Below, piece by piece: positions 43,321 to 52,295 of a stretch of DNA of 64,000 nt (positions within the stretch are counted from its first letter, which is position 1; each line of letters begins with the position of its first letter). Under the pieces are notes generated by a model. That model had not been told where the DNA came from, did no database searches, and saw only the letters and a list, made by a program, of their open reading frames with translations. A program made the translations under genes and the position numbers. Source of the DNA: UBA5336 sp964492485. GTDB lineage: Bacteria > Pseudomonadota > Alphaproteobacteria > Caulobacterales > Hyphomonadaceae. The stretch covers positions 1-64,000 of the forward strand of contig CAZBKM010000010.1 of assembly GCA_964492485.1 (NCBI GenBank), written 5' to 3'.

Positions 43321-43892
43321 TGATCGTCGTCGTCCTGGGCGCCGCCACGCTCGCCAGGGTCGCGCCGCGGACGGGCGATCCGGTCGGCCATGTCGTCGAG
43401 GTCGACGAATGCGTCGGCCTCCCGGCGAAGGTCGTCTGCGATCATGGGCGGCTGGCTCTTCAGCGTCGATACGACCGTCACGCGGACGCCCGCCGCCTTC
43501 ACGGCCTCCACGAGGCGGCGGAAATCGCCGTCGCCGGAGAACAGCACCACATGGTCCACATGCGGCAGGGTCAACATCAGGTCGACCGTCAGCTCGATGT
43601 CCATGTTGCCACGCACGCGGCGCCGGCCCTCACGGTCGGTGAACTCCCTGGCCGCTTTCTTGATCACGTTGAAGCCGTTGTAGGCCAGCCAGTCCACCAA
43701 GGGCCGAATCGGGGAGTATTCGTCGTTCTCGAGAAGCGCCGTGTAGTAGTTCGCGCGCAGGAGACGTCCCTTGGTCTGGAATTCCTCCAGCAGCTTCTTG
43801 AAGTCGATTTCCAGTCCCAGCGCCTTGGCCGCAGAGTAGAGATTGGCGCCGTCGATGAAGAGCGCGATACGCTCATCCTTGTAGAATGCCAT
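43317..43892 (-). CDS. NYN domain (LabA/DUF88) protein, putative PIN-like ribonuclease
   Basis: This 191-residue protein has the NYN fold of PIN-like nucleases. RIALFIDGANLYSAAKALGL holds the first Asp, DIELTVDLMLTLPHVDHVVL the second, and FSGDGDFRRLVEAVKAAGVR the third acidic cluster. The tail is acidic and disordered. I chose ATG 43892 (MAFYKDERIA), where the fold starts. It is cotranslated with the glycosylase and divergent from rpoZ. Confidence 0.87.
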   Translation of the reverse strand: MAFYKDERIALFIDGANLYSAAKALGLEIDFKKLLEEFQTKGRLLRANYYTALLENDEYSPIRPLVDWLAYNGFNVIKKAAREFTDREGRRRVRGNMDIELTVDLMLTLPHVDHVVLFSGDGDFRRLVEAVKAAGVRVTVVSTLKSQPPMIADDLRREADAFVDLDDMADRIARPRRDPGERGGAQDDDDQ

Positions 43893-44038
43893 TAAAATGT
43901 GTCCGGTCGCAGAACCGGCCAGTCCGGCTCCTTCGAATAGGGCCTGAGCGTTAGACGAACCGCCTGTTGGGTGCAATAGGCGGTTGCCAGCAAGCGCCGC
44001 AGGGCGTATTCCGTCGTTTCTTAAGGAGATTTTGCTGC

Positions 44039-44389
44039 ATGGCCCGCGTTACCGTCGAAGACTGCATTGAACAGGTCCCCAACCGGTTCGAGCTCGTTCT
44101 GCTCGCCGCACACCGGGCGCGCATGGTGCGCGAGGGGTCGCCGATCACGGTCGACCGCGACAATGACAAGGATCCTGTCGTGGCGCTCCGCGAGATCGCG
44201 GATGCAAAGGTCGACCTGAAGACCGTCAAGGAAGGCCTGATCGCCAGCCTGCAGGAAGTCCGTCCGGGCGAGGAGAACGAGCGCGAAGCCGATCGCGCGG
44301 CCCTTGAAGCAGCCCCGACCGCGACCGAGGAAGACGTCATGCGGGCCTACCAGGCCGAGCTGGAAGCCGGGCGCGACGACCGGATGTAG
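44039..44389 (+). CDS. rpoZ: RNA polymerase omega subunit
   Basis: This 116-residue omega subunit helps RNA polymerase assembly and, in proteobacteria, forms part of a ppGpp site. MARVTVEDCIEQVPNRFELV starts the typical sequence; AAHRAR and DKDPVVALREIADAKV follow, and the C-terminal tail is acidic. AAGGAG lies ten bases before ATG 44039. It sits two bases ahead of the (p)ppGpp synthetase/hydrolase gene, a conserved pairing. A weak hairpin AACCGCCT/AGGCGGTT lies at 43958-43985 upstream. Confidence 0.95.
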   Translation: MARVTVEDCIEQVPNRFELVLLAAHRARMVREGSPITVDRDNDKDPVVALREIADAKVDLKTVKEGLIASLQEVRPGEENEREADRAALEAAPTATEEDVMRAYQAELEAGRDDRM

Positions 44390-44391
44390 CC

Positions 44392-46626
44392 ATGGCCGGT
44401 CTCGCGGCCCTCACCCAGTCCCAGACGACCGCTGCGGACCCGGTGCGCGCGCCCGACGCACCGAACTATCCGTCGCGAGAGGTTCTGTGCCGGCGGGTCG
44501 CGGCCTATCATCCCGACGCAGACCTGGACCGGCTGGGTGCCGCCTACGATTTCGCGCGGCAACACCATGGCGAACAGTTGCGGGCCTCCGGCGACCCCTA
44601 TTATTCCCATCCGGTGGCCGTCGCGGATCTCCTGGTCGACGCCAAGCTTGACGAAGTGACAATCATGGCCGGGTTGCTCCACGACGTGGTGGAAGACACT
44701 CCGGTCACACTGCGCGAGATTTCCGAACGGTTCGGCGACGATGTGGCCGACCTGGTCAACGGCGTCACCAAGCTGACACGGCTGGAATACCGGTCTGAAG
44801 AGAGCAAGCAGGCTGAGAATTTCCAGAAGTTCATCCTGGCCACGGTCAACGACATTCGCGTTCTGATGGTCAAGCTGGCCGATCGCCTGCACAACATGCG
44901 CACGCTCCACCACCTCAAATCGCAGGACAAGCGCCTGCGGATCGCGCGCGAAACCATGGAGATCTACGCCCCGCTGGCGCGCCGCGTCGGCCTCTATCAT
45001 GCCGCCTCGGAACTCGAGGATCGCGCCTTCGAGCAGATCAACCCCGAGGCGCGGGCGACGATCCTCAAACGGCTCGATGCGCTCGAGCAGGAAAACGCCA
45101 TAGATCTCAAGCGGATCCGCGACGATCTCGAGGCGCTCATGGAGGCGGGCGAGATCACGGCGCGGATCAAGGGCCGGCGCAAGCAGCCCTATTCGATCTG
45201 GCGAAAGATGGAACGCAAGTCGATTTCCTTTCGCGACGTGGCCGACATCTTCGCCTTCCGAATCGTCGTGACCACGGTGGAAGACTGCTACCGGGTTCTG
45301 TTTCACCTGCACACGACCTGGTCTTGCCTGCCTGACCGCTTTCGCGACTTCATTTCGGTGCCGAAACCGAATGGCTACCGTTCGCTGCACACCACCGTGC
45401 GCGCGTCCGGAAACCGCCGCGTGGAGCTTCAGATCCGCACCGAGGAGATGGACCGCACGGCCGAAAACGGTGTCGCGGCCCACTGGAACTACAAGAACAA
45501 GGCCTATGGCTTCGACGTGGAGGGCGCGCGCGAGGTGGGCCTCGACCCGGAAGCGAATCTGCGCGCCTTCGCCGAACTGCTCCAGCACGAGGGCGACCCG
45601 GACGAATTTCTGGAACACGCCAAGCTGGAGATGTACCGCGAGCACGTCTTCACCTTCACACCAAAGGGCCGCCTGATCGTGTTGCCCAAGGGCGCGATGC
45701 CGCTCGACTTCGCGTTCGCAGTGCACACGGCCATCGGGGAGACCTGTGTCGGCGTCCGGATCAATGGCGAGCAGCGATCGCTTCGCACCGTCCTCAACAA
45801 TGGCGACGTGGTGGAGATCCTGCGCGGAGCGGAACGCAAGCCCATCCTGGGCTGGGAGGCGATGACCCTGACGGGCCGGGCCCGCTCCGCCAGCCGGCGC
45901 CTGGTACGGGACGTGGAAAAGCGCGACTTCATCCGGCTCGGCACGGGGTTGATCCGCCAGGCCCTGCGCCGCATCGGGGTCGACCCCGTGCAGGTGCGGA
46001 TGGAACAGGTTGCCCAGCGCGCCGGCTTCGACACGCTGGACGCCATGGCAGAGCAGGTCGGACGCGGGCGCTACACGACGCGCGACATGGTCGATGCGGT
46101 GTTCCCCGGCTATGCCGACGACCTGGAGCCCGACGACACCAAGATGCAGTTCGACGACGACCATGCTGGCCTGCTCGTCGCCGGCGAGGATCTGACCCCC
46201 GGCGTCACCCTGCACCTGGGTGAGTGCTGCCGGCCTGTGCCCGGCGACCGGATCATCGGCATTCAGGAGCCGGATTTCGGCCTCGTGGTTCATGAAATCG
46301 GCTGCCGCCGGCTGGCGCGATTCGACGACCGGCCGGACCTGTGGGTGGACCTGCGCTGGACCGACCTCGCCCGTACGGGCGCGGTGGGCGTCGGACGGAT
46401 CCGTGTGCGGGCCGCCAATCAGAAGGGCGTGCTTGCAACGCTGTGCACGGCGGTTGCCCAATCGCACGGAAACATCGTGTCGGTGGCGACCGGCAAGCGG
46501 GATCCGAGCTTTCTGGAGCTCGTCTTCGATATCGAGGTTGAAGACCTGAAGCGCCTGACGCACATCCTGGCGGCCCTGCGGTCCCTTGCCGTGGTGGACC
46601 GGGCCGAACGCGAACAGGAGACATGA
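44392..46626 (+). CDS. spoT: bifunctional (p)ppGpp synthetase/hydrolase (Rsh)
   Basis: This 744-residue stringent-response enzyme makes and degrades (p)ppGpp. The hydrolase HD site has H73 (YYSHPVAVADLL) and H97-D98 (LLHDVVEDT). The synthetase domain includes DRFRDFISVPKPNGYRSLHT and ENGVAAHWNYKNKAYG. TGS (VFTFTPKGRLIVLPKGAMPL), helical/zinc-finger and C-terminal ACT (VATGKRDPSFLELVFDIEV) parts follow. It is the single long RelA/SpoT homologue expected in alphaproteobacteria. The pyrE start abuts its stop. Confidence 0.95.
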   Translation: MAGLAALTQSQTTAADPVRAPDAPNYPSREVLCRRVAAYHPDADLDRLGAAYDFARQHHGEQLRASGDPYYSHPVAVADLLVDAKLDEVTIMAGLLHDVVEDTPVTLREISERFGDDVADLVNGVTKLTRLEYRSEESKQAENFQKFILATVNDIRVLMVKLADRLHNMRTLHHLKSQDKRLRIARETMEIYAPLARRVGLYHAASELEDRAFEQINPEARATILKRLDALEQENAIDLKRIRDDLEALMEAGEITARIKGRRKQPYSIWRKMERKSISFRDVADIFAFRIVVTTVEDCYRVLFHLHTTWSCLPDRFRDFISVPKPNGYRSLHTTVRASGNRRVELQIRTEEMDRTAENGVAAHWNYKNKAYGFDVEGAREVGLDPEANLRAFAELLQHEGDPDEFLEHAKLEMYREHVFTFTPKGRLIVLPKGAMPLDFAFAVHTAIGETCVGVRINGEQRSLRTVLNNGDVVEILRGAERKPILGWEAMTLTGRARSASRRLVRDVEKRDFIRLGTGLIRQALRRIGVDPVQVRMEQVAQRAGFDTLDAMAEQVGRGRYTTRDMVDAVFPGYADDLEPDDTKMQFDDDHAGLLVAGEDLTPGVTLHLGECCRPVPGDRIIGIQEPDFGLVVHEIGCRRLARFDDRPDLWVDLRWTDLARTGAVGVGRIRVRAANQKGVLATLCTAVAQSHGNIVSVATGKRDPSFLELVFDIEVEDLKRLTHILAALRSLAVVDRAEREQET

Positions 46627-47211
46627 GTGACCACCGAAGAGGTCCTGGAGATATTCCGGGAAGCCGGCGCCCTCCTGGAAGGGCATTTCATCCTGTCCTC
46701 GGGCCGGCATAGCCCGGTATTCCTGCAGAAGGCGCTGGTGTTTTCCCGTCCGGAGCTGGCTGAACGGCTCTGCCGCGCGCTGGCGGACCGGATCGCCCGG
46801 CGCTATGGGCGCGTGGATGTGGTCGCCGGGCCTGCGCTGGGCGGCCTCCTGCCGGGCTACGAGACGGCACGCCACCTGAAGGCCCGCGCGATCTTTGCCG
46901 AGCGGGTCGATGGCCGGCTGCAGTTTCGCCGCGGCTTCAGCGTGGCGCCGGGTGAGCGCGTGCTGATCCTCGAGGATATCGTGACCACGGGCCTGTCCTT
47001 TCGGGAAACCGTGGAGGCCCTGGCAGGGCTTCCCGGCGAACTGGTTGGCGGGGCCTGCGTGATCGACAGATCGAACGGGCGTGCCGATGTGGGCACCTCG
47101 CTGGAAGCGCTGGCACGGGTCGACTTTCCGGACTACGCGCCCGACGAGATACCGGAATCGCTGGCCGCGCTGGACCCGGTCAAGCCAGGCAGTCGGGGGT
47201 TGTCGGCATGA
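46627..47211 (+). CDS. pyrE: orotate phosphoribosyltransferase
   Basis: This 194-residue pyrimidine biosynthesis enzyme makes OMP from orotate and PRPP. FILSSGRHSPVFLQKALVF, VVAGPALGGLLPGYETARHL and the PRPP motif VLILEDIVTTGLSF are visible. The GTG start at 46627 directly follows the spoT stop. An ATG at 46623 is in another frame. Its stop overlaps pdxJ as ATGA. Confidence 0.94.
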   Translation: MTTEEVLEIFREAGALLEGHFILSSGRHSPVFLQKALVFSRPELAERLCRALADRIARRYGRVDVVAGPALGGLLPGYETARHLKARAIFAERVDGRLQFRRGFSVAPGERVLILEDIVTTGLSFRETVEALAGLPGELVGGACVIDRSNGRADVGTSLEALARVDFPDYAPDEIPESLAALDPVKPGSRGLSA

Positions 47212-47951
47212 GCACCCTGCGGCTTGGCGTGAACATCGACCATGTCGCCACGCTGCGGAACGCCCGTGGCGGGGTCCATCCAGATCCGGCGCGGGCGGCG
47301 GCCCAGGTCGCGGCCGCCGGGGCCGACGGTATCACCTTTCACCTTCGGGAGGATCGCCGGCATATCCGGGATGCCGACCTGGTGGCGATCCGCGAGGCCG
47401 CTGGCACCCTGCCGCTGAACTTCGAGATGGCCGCCACCCACGAGATGGTGACGATCGCTGAGCGTTTTCGCCCGCACGCCGCCTGTCTGGTCCCGGAACG
47501 CCGCGAGGAACGGACCACCGAAGGCGGTCTGGACGCGGCAGGCCACCGCGATGCGCTTGCCGCGCCGGTAGCGCGCCTGTGCGCCGCCGGGGCCCGGGTG
47601 TCGCTGTTCATCGAGCCCGACCCCCGCCAGCTGGAGGCGGCCCATGCCCTGGGCGCCAAGGCGGTGGAACTGCACACCGGACGCTACGCCGAACTCTGGA
47701 TCGAGGGAGGCATGGAGGCCGCCTCGGACGAACTGGCGCGGATCACCGAAGCCGCCCGAACAGGGGTCGCGCTCGGCCTGGAAGTCCATGCCGGTCACGG
47801 ATTGACCTTCGACAATGTCGGCCCCGTGGCGGCCTTGCCGGAGATTGTCGAGCTGAACATCGGTCATTTCCTGATCGGGGAAGCGGTGTTCGTCGGGCTG
47901 GCCCAGGCGATTGCCGACATGCGTGCGCGAATGGACGCCGCGCGGGGATGA
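47208..47951 (+). CDS. pdxJ: pyridoxine 5'-phosphate synthase
   Basis: This 247-residue TIM-barrel enzyme condenses deoxyxylulose phosphate with 3-amino-2-oxopropyl phosphate to form vitamin B6. LGVNIDHVATLRNARGG, ITFHLREDRRHIRDADL, NFEMAATHEM, CLVPERREERTTEGGL, EVHAGHGLTFDNV and ELNIGHFLIGEAVF are family motifs. It is coupled by ATGA overlaps to pyrE and acpS. Confidence 0.96.
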   Translation: MSTLRLGVNIDHVATLRNARGGVHPDPARAAAQVAAAGADGITFHLREDRRHIRDADLVAIREAAGTLPLNFEMAATHEMVTIAERFRPHAACLVPERREERTTEGGLDAAGHRDALAAPVARLCAAGARVSLFIEPDPRQLEAAHALGAKAVELHTGRYAELWIEGGMEAASDELARITEAARTGVALGLEVHAGHGLTFDNVGPVAALPEIVELNIGHFLIGEAVFVGLAQAIADMRARMDAARG

Positions 47952-48358
47952 TTGTCGGGCTTGGCCAGGATCTCTGCAACATCGAACGGATCGAGCGGAC
48001 GCTGGCGCGCTTTGGCGACAGGTTCCGCAACCGCGTGTTCACGGACCTCGAAATCGCGAAGGCCGAGCGACGGTATCGGGCTGCGGAGACGTATGCGAAG
48101 CGATTCGCAGCGAAGGAAGCCTGCGCCAAAGCCCTGGGAACGGGCGTGCCGCGCGCCGGAGTCCATTGGAAGCATATGGGGGTCGTGAACCTGCCGTCTG
48201 GCCGGCCGACCCTGGCGCTGACGGGCGGGGCGGCCGCGCGGCTGGCGGCGCTGACACCGGCAGGCTACCGCGCCACCATCCACCTGACCCTGACCGACGA
48301 CTATCCCTGGGCGCAGGCCCTGGTCATGATCGAGGCTCATCCTGCGGACCCGGCATGA
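47948..48358 (+). CDS. acpS: holo-[acyl-carrier-protein] synthase
   Basis: This 136-residue phosphopantetheinyl transferase activates acyl carrier protein. The two signature motifs are VGLGQDLCNIERIERTL (Mg-binding Asp8) and AKRFAAKEACAKALG. The ATGA overlap with pdxJ sets the start, and its stop overlaps rnc the same way. In many alphaproteobacteria lepB follows acpS; here rnc follows directly. Confidence 0.95.
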   Translation: MIVGLGQDLCNIERIERTLARFGDRFRNRVFTDLEIAKAERRYRAAETYAKRFAAKEACAKALGTGVPRAGVHWKHMGVVNLPSGRPTLALTGGAAARLAALTPAGYRATIHLTLTDDYPWAQALVMIEAHPADPA

Positions 48359-49143
48359 GTGAGACCCGCCCGAAACGTACCCGCCTGCGCACCGCTGGCC
48401 GCGCGATGCGGCCTCGCCTGGATGCGGCATCCCTGGCGCGGCTGGAGTCGATCCTCGACCACCGGTTTACGCAGCCCGACCTCGCCCATGAGGCCCTGAC
48501 CCATCCCAGCGCGGTCAGCGCCCATCGCGGGGCGGTGAAGGGCTCCTATCAGAGGCTCGAATTCCTCGGCGACCGCGTTCTTGGCCTGGTCATCGCCGAA
48601 CGGCTCTTCGACCGCAGGCGCAATGAACGCGAGGGCCTGCTGGCGCCACGTCTCAATCGGCTGGTCAACAAGGCTGCCTGCGCGGAAGCCGCCCGGCACA
48701 TGGGTCTCGGACCGCTGATCCTGATGGCCCCCCACGAGGCCGCCGCGGGGGGCGCAGAGCGTGACAGCACGCTTGGGGATGTCTGCGAGGCGGTGATCGG
48801 TGCGCTGTATCTCGACGGGGGGCTGAGGGCGGCCCGCGCCTTCATCGAGCGGGCCTGGGCGCCGCAGTTCCGGGGACTGGCCGGCGAGCACATGAAGGAT
48901 CCCAAGACGCGCCTGCAGGAATGGGCACAGTCGCGGGGTCACCCCCTGCCGGCTTATGAGGTGGAGCACCGCCAGGGGCCCGACCATGCTCCGCGATTCA
49001 CGGTTCGGGTCCATGTGGGCGTGGGGCTGACGGCCCTGGGAGAGGAGGGTTCCAAGCAGGAGGCCGAACGCGCGGCGGCCGAGCGGCTCCTGCAGACGGT
49101 CGAGGGTGGCAGCCCGGACACGGAGAACGACCATGACGCCTGA
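48355..49143 (+). CDS. rnc: ribonuclease III
   Basis: This 262-residue double-stranded RNA nuclease processes rRNA precursors and other RNAs. The catalytic signature is YQRLEFLGDRVLGLVIAE, the second acidic site is TLGDVCEAVIGALYLDGG, and the C-terminal dsRNA-binding domain has DPKTRLQEWAQSRGHPLPAY and EGSKQEAERAAAERLL. A basic N-terminal extension of about 20 residues precedes the fold. ATG 48355 overlaps the acpS stop, and the 3' end overlaps era by 11 bases. Confidence 0.95.
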   Translation: MSETRPKRTRLRTAGRAMRPRLDAASLARLESILDHRFTQPDLAHEALTHPSAVSAHRGAVKGSYQRLEFLGDRVLGLVIAERLFDRRRNEREGLLAPRLNRLVNKAACAEAARHMGLGPLILMAPHEAAAGGAERDSTLGDVCEAVIGALYLDGGLRAARAFIERAWAPQFRGLAGEHMKDPKTRLQEWAQSRGHPLPAYEVEHRQGPDHAPRFTVRVHVGVGLTALGEEGSKQEAERAAAERLLQTVEGGSPDTENDHDA

Positions 49144-50086
49144 GGCCGACACGATTCGACGGGCAGGCTTCGCCGCCATCATCGGAGCACCCAATGCGGG
49201 CAAGTCGACGCTGACCAATCGGCTCGTCGGCGCCAAGGTGGCGATCGTGACCCACAAGGTGCAGACGACCCGCTTTCCCGTCCGGGGTGTGGCCCACCAG
49301 GGCGACACGCAGATCGTCCTGGTCGATACGCCCGGCATCTTCGAGGCCCGCAAGCGGCTCGACCGCGCGATGGTCCAGGCAGCCTGGTCGGGGGCCGAGG
49401 ATGCCGACGCCATACTGCACCTGATCGACGCTTCCGCGTGGGTCGCCGAGCGTGCGGGCACGGCCTCGCCGGCCCAGCGCCGGTCGGTGGAGGATGACCG
49501 CCGGATCATCGAGATCCTGCAGAGGCAGGGCCGCACCGCCCTGGCGGGGCTCAACAAGATCGACCTGTTTCCCCATCCCGACATCCTGCCCGTCATGGCG
49601 GCCCTGGACGAGACCGGTGCCTATGAGGAGATCTTCATGCTCTCCGCCAGCGACGGTGACGGGGTCGACCGGCTGGCCAGCGCGCTGGCGGCCCGGATGC
49701 CCGAGGGCCCGGCGCTGTATCCGCCAGACCAGACCGCCGACCTGCCGCTACGCGTGCTCGCCGCAGAGGTGACGCGCGAGAAGCTGATGCTCCGCCTGCA
49801 CCAGGAATTGCCCTATGCGTTGACTGTGGAGACCGAGGCCTGGACCGAGCAGGCCGACGGTTCGGTCCGGGTCCAGCAGGTCGTCGTGGTCGCACGCGAC
49901 AGCCACAAGGCGATGGTGCTGGGCAAGGGCGGACACACGATCCGCGCCGTGGGCCAGGCCGCCCGACTGGATCTGACGGAGATGCTCGACCGCCCGGTCC
50001 ATCTGTTCCTGTTCGTGAAGGTCGATCCCGGTTGGCAGGACAACCGCGCGCGCTATGCGACGCTCGGGCTCGACTTCGATGCCTGA
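49133..50086 (+). CDS. era: GTPase Era
   Basis: This 317-residue GTPase helps 30S subunit maturation by binding 16S rRNA. G1 is GAPNAGKST, the switch I region TTRFPVRG, G3 DTPGIFE, G4 NKID, and G5 lies at SASDGDG. The C-terminal KH domain has VTREKLMLRLHQELPYALTV and VLGKGGHTIRAVGQAARLDL. I chose ATG 49133 within the end of rnc; an earlier in-frame start would lengthen the overlap. recO, often next, is not here. Confidence 0.95.
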   Translation: MTPEADTIRRAGFAAIIGAPNAGKSTLTNRLVGAKVAIVTHKVQTTRFPVRGVAHQGDTQIVLVDTPGIFEARKRLDRAMVQAAWSGAEDADAILHLIDASAWVAERAGTASPAQRRSVEDDRRIIEILQRQGRTALAGLNKIDLFPHPDILPVMAALDETGAYEEIFMLSASDGDGVDRLASALAARMPEGPALYPPDQTADLPLRVLAAEVTREKLMLRLHQELPYALTVETEAWTEQADGSVRVQQVVVVARDSHKAMVLGKGGHTIRAVGQAARLDLTEMLDRPVHLFLFVKVDPGWQDNRARYATLGLDFDA

Positions 50087-50110
50087 TCGCACGGTGCGGA
50101 CCCGCGAACT

Positions 50111-50250
50111 GAAGCGCCGGTCTTTGATTTCACTCCAGACCGTCGCTTTACATCGTTGATCTTGCGCAAGTATCCGTTCGCAACCGATCCCGTTTGCCCT
50201 GGACTTGCTCGATAGCCTTTTCGAGCGAAGTGGGCACCGGTTCGCGTGAA
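50111..50250 (+). repeat. dispersed intergenic repeat, family 1, copy D
   Basis: The core 50111-50210 matches copies A-C (TTTCACTCCAGACCGTCG, TCTTGCGCAAGTATCCGTTC). The arms AAGCGCCGGTCT (50112-50123) and AGACCGTCGCTT (50137-50148) pair with one mismatch. The flank 50224-50250 carries GCGAAGTGGGCACCGGTTCG, a motif shared with copy B and with 42612. Confidence 0.85.
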
Positions 50251-50274
50251 GAGCGTGCTCAGTACGGGAACCTG

Positions 50275-50312
50275 GCGCATCTTCACGGACCCCGATTGAC
50301 CTGAAGATGCGC
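50275..50312. repeat. palindromic repeat, family 2
   Basis: GCGCATCTTCA (50275-50285) pairs perfectly over 11 bases with TGAAGATGCGC (50302-50312) around a 16-base loop. Same size and arms as the element at 24535-24572. It ends 36 bases before the radA start and could also act as a terminator of era readthrough. Confidence 0.85.
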
Positions 50313-50348
50313 TAGCCCCGCAAGACGGCGCAGGATAAGGCTGGCGGC

Positions 50349-51722
50349 ATGTCACGCACGGAGACCGCTTTCGCCTGCCAGGCCTGTGGCGAGATATCGG
50401 CCAAATGGGCCGGCAAGTGCCCCGCCTGCGGCGCCTGGAACACCCTGGTGGAGGAGACTGTCTCGCGCGCGCCCGGAGGCCTGAAGGGACCGGTGAGCGC
50501 TGCGGGCGGCGGCAAGGCCGCCTTCACGCACCTGGCGGCGCAGGAGGAGGCCCCGCCCCGGACCGAGATCGGCGTGGAGGAACTGGATCGGGTCTTCGGC
50601 GGCGGGCTGGTGGCGGCCTCGGCCACGCTCATCGGCGGCGATCCCGGCATCGGCAAGTCGACGCTGCTTCTGCAGGTGGCCGCCCGCCTTGCGCGCAACG
50701 GTCAGTCGGTGGCGTATGTGTCGGGCGAGGAAGCCGCTGCGCAGATCCAGGATCGGGCGCGTCGCCTCAAGGTCGCCGAAAGCCCCGTCCAGCTTGCCAC
50801 CGAGACCGACCTGCGCAAGATCCTGTCCCTGCTGAAATCGGCGCAGCCGGACTTCGTCGTCATCGACTCGATCCAGACCCTCTGGTCTGACAGCCTCGAG
50901 GCGGCGCCGGGCTCGGTCGCGCAGGTGCGGGCCTGCGCCCAGGAGCTGACACGTTGGGCCAAGCGCTCGGGCGCTGCCCTGGTGCTGGTGGGCCATGTCA
51001 CCAAGGAAGGCCAGATCGCGGGGCCGCGGGTCGTCGAGCACATGGTCGACGCCGTCTTCTATTTCGAGGGCGAACGCGGCCACCAGTTCCGCATACTGCG
51101 TGCGGTGAAGAACCGGTTCGGCCCGACGGACGAAATCGGCATCTTCGAGATGCACACCTACGGACTGTCACCGGCGCGCGAACCCTCCGCCCTGTTTCTG
51201 TCGGGCGAAGGCGATGAGGCGGGCGGGGCCGCAGTGTTCGCCGCCATGGAAGGATCGCGCCCCGTCCTGGCGGAGGTCCAGGCCCTGGCCGCGACGACAA
51301 GCTACGGCACACCGCGCCGCGCAGTGGTCGGCTGGGACACCAGCCGGCTGGCCATGCTGCTTGCCGTCCTGGAGGCGCGCTGCGGGCTCAGCCTGTCGGG
51401 GCGCGATGTCTACCTCACGGTCACGGGGGGCTACCGAATCCAGGAGCCGGCAGGCGACCTGGCGGCCGCCGCGGCCCTGATCACGGCGACGGCGGGCACC
51501 GCGATCCCCGAAAAGTCGGTCTTTTTCGGCGAGGTGGCGCTGTCGGGCGCAATCCGTCCCGTGGCGCGAATGGAACAGCGCCTGAAGGAGGCCGCCCGGC
51601 TCGGCTTCGCCCACGCCTACGTGCCCGACGGCACGCCGGGGACAGTTGCCGGGTTGACGGTTCACCCCCTTAGGCGGCTTAACGATCTGGTCGCTCTCCT
51701 CGCCCCGGATGCCCCCGAATGA
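50349..51722 (+). CDS. radA: DNA repair protein RadA
   Basis: This 457-residue RecA-related ATPase promotes branch migration in recombination. The N-terminal four-cysteine zinc motif is C10-QA-C13 and C24-PA-C27 (KCPACGAW). Walker A is GGDPGIGKST. The RadA-specific KNRFG motif appears in RAVKNRFGPTDEIGIF. The C-terminal Lon-like domain has LTVTGGYRIQEPAGDLAAAA and FFGEVALSGAIRPV. Its stop overlaps cvpA by four bases. Confidence 0.96.
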   Translation: MSRTETAFACQACGEISAKWAGKCPACGAWNTLVEETVSRAPGGLKGPVSAAGGGKAAFTHLAAQEEAPPRTEIGVEELDRVFGGGLVAASATLIGGDPGIGKSTLLLQVAARLARNGQSVAYVSGEEAAAQIQDRARRLKVAESPVQLATETDLRKILSLLKSAQPDFVVIDSIQTLWSDSLEAAPGSVAQVRACAQELTRWAKRSGAALVLVGHVTKEGQIAGPRVVEHMVDAVFYFEGERGHQFRILRAVKNRFGPTDEIGIFEMHTYGLSPAREPSALFLSGEGDEAGGAAVFAAMEGSRPVLAEVQALAATTSYGTPRRAVVGWDTSRLAMLLAVLEARCGLSLSGRDVYLTVTGGYRIQEPAGDLAAAAALITATAGTAIPEKSVFFGEVALSGAIRPVARMEQRLKEAARLGFAHAYVPDGTPGTVAGLTVHPLRRLNDLVALLAPDAPE

Positions 51723-52264
51723 CCGAAGCGCTCACCGCATTCGATGCCGTGGCCCTGGCCTTGATCCTCATCTCCGCCCTCATGGCCGTGGCGCGCGGAT
51801 TCGTGCGGGAACTGGCGACGCTGGGCGCATTCATCGGTGCGCTGGCGGCGGCCTACTATGCCCGGGCCGCATTTCGCGAACCGCTGGCGGCGGTCACGCC
51901 GGAGACGTTCCCCGACTGGACGGCCGATTTCGTCCTTCTGGTGGGCGTGTTCGTCGCGGTCTATGCGCTGGTCGCCTGGCTGGGATACCGCCTGTCGCGC
52001 AATATTCAGGGCACGGAAGGGATCGGTCTGATCGACCGCCTTGCCGGCCTCGCCTTCGGGGTCGCGCGGGGTGCCGTGGCCATCGTGTTCTTCGTCTTCC
52101 TCCTGCGCCTCGGGCTGGAGGATGATCGCATTCCGGAATGGATTGCACAGGCGCGCACTTACCCTTATTTCGCCGAGGCATCCGACTATCTTCGGGAAAA
52201 CGCACCCCGAATCGCGGAAGATGCGCGCATCGCGCTGCCAGACCCCGTGGCGCCGCCCGATTAG
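51719..52264 (+). CDS. cvpA: CvpA family membrane protein
   Basis: This 181-residue protein has four predicted membrane helices (ALALILISALMAVARGFVRE; LGAFIGALAAAYYARAAF; FVLLVGVFVAVYALVAWLGY; AVAIVFFVFLLRLGL) and the G-RG-RE motif of the family. CvpA is needed for colicin V production in E. coli and affects envelope integrity and biofilm elsewhere. The radA-cvpA-purF order is widespread. Confidence 0.9.
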   Translation: MTEALTAFDAVALALILISALMAVARGFVRELATLGAFIGALAAAYYARAAFREPLAAVTPETFPDWTADFVLLVGVFVAVYALVAWLGYRLSRNIQGTEGIGLIDRLAGLAFGVARGAVAIVFFVFLLRLGLEDDRIPEWIAQARTYPYFAEASDYLRENAPRIAEDARIALPDPVAPPD

Positions 52265-52295
52265 GGCGCCCCACGTCCGTGAGGAGACCCTGTCG

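Larger units (their letters stand above)
50087..50348. other. repeat-filled gap between era and radA
   Basis: This 262-base gap contains family 1 copy D, its GGTTCGCG flank and a family 2 palindrome in succession. No reading frame or clear promoter is visible. Confidence 0.7.

Noticed and set aside
43958..43985. Hairpin upstream of rpoZ as an attenuator
   Set aside because: The stem is only eight bases with a large loop and no T-run or leader peptide.
44347..46875. 842-codon open frame opposite spoT
   Set aside because: Shadow of a well-conserved gene in GC-rich DNA.
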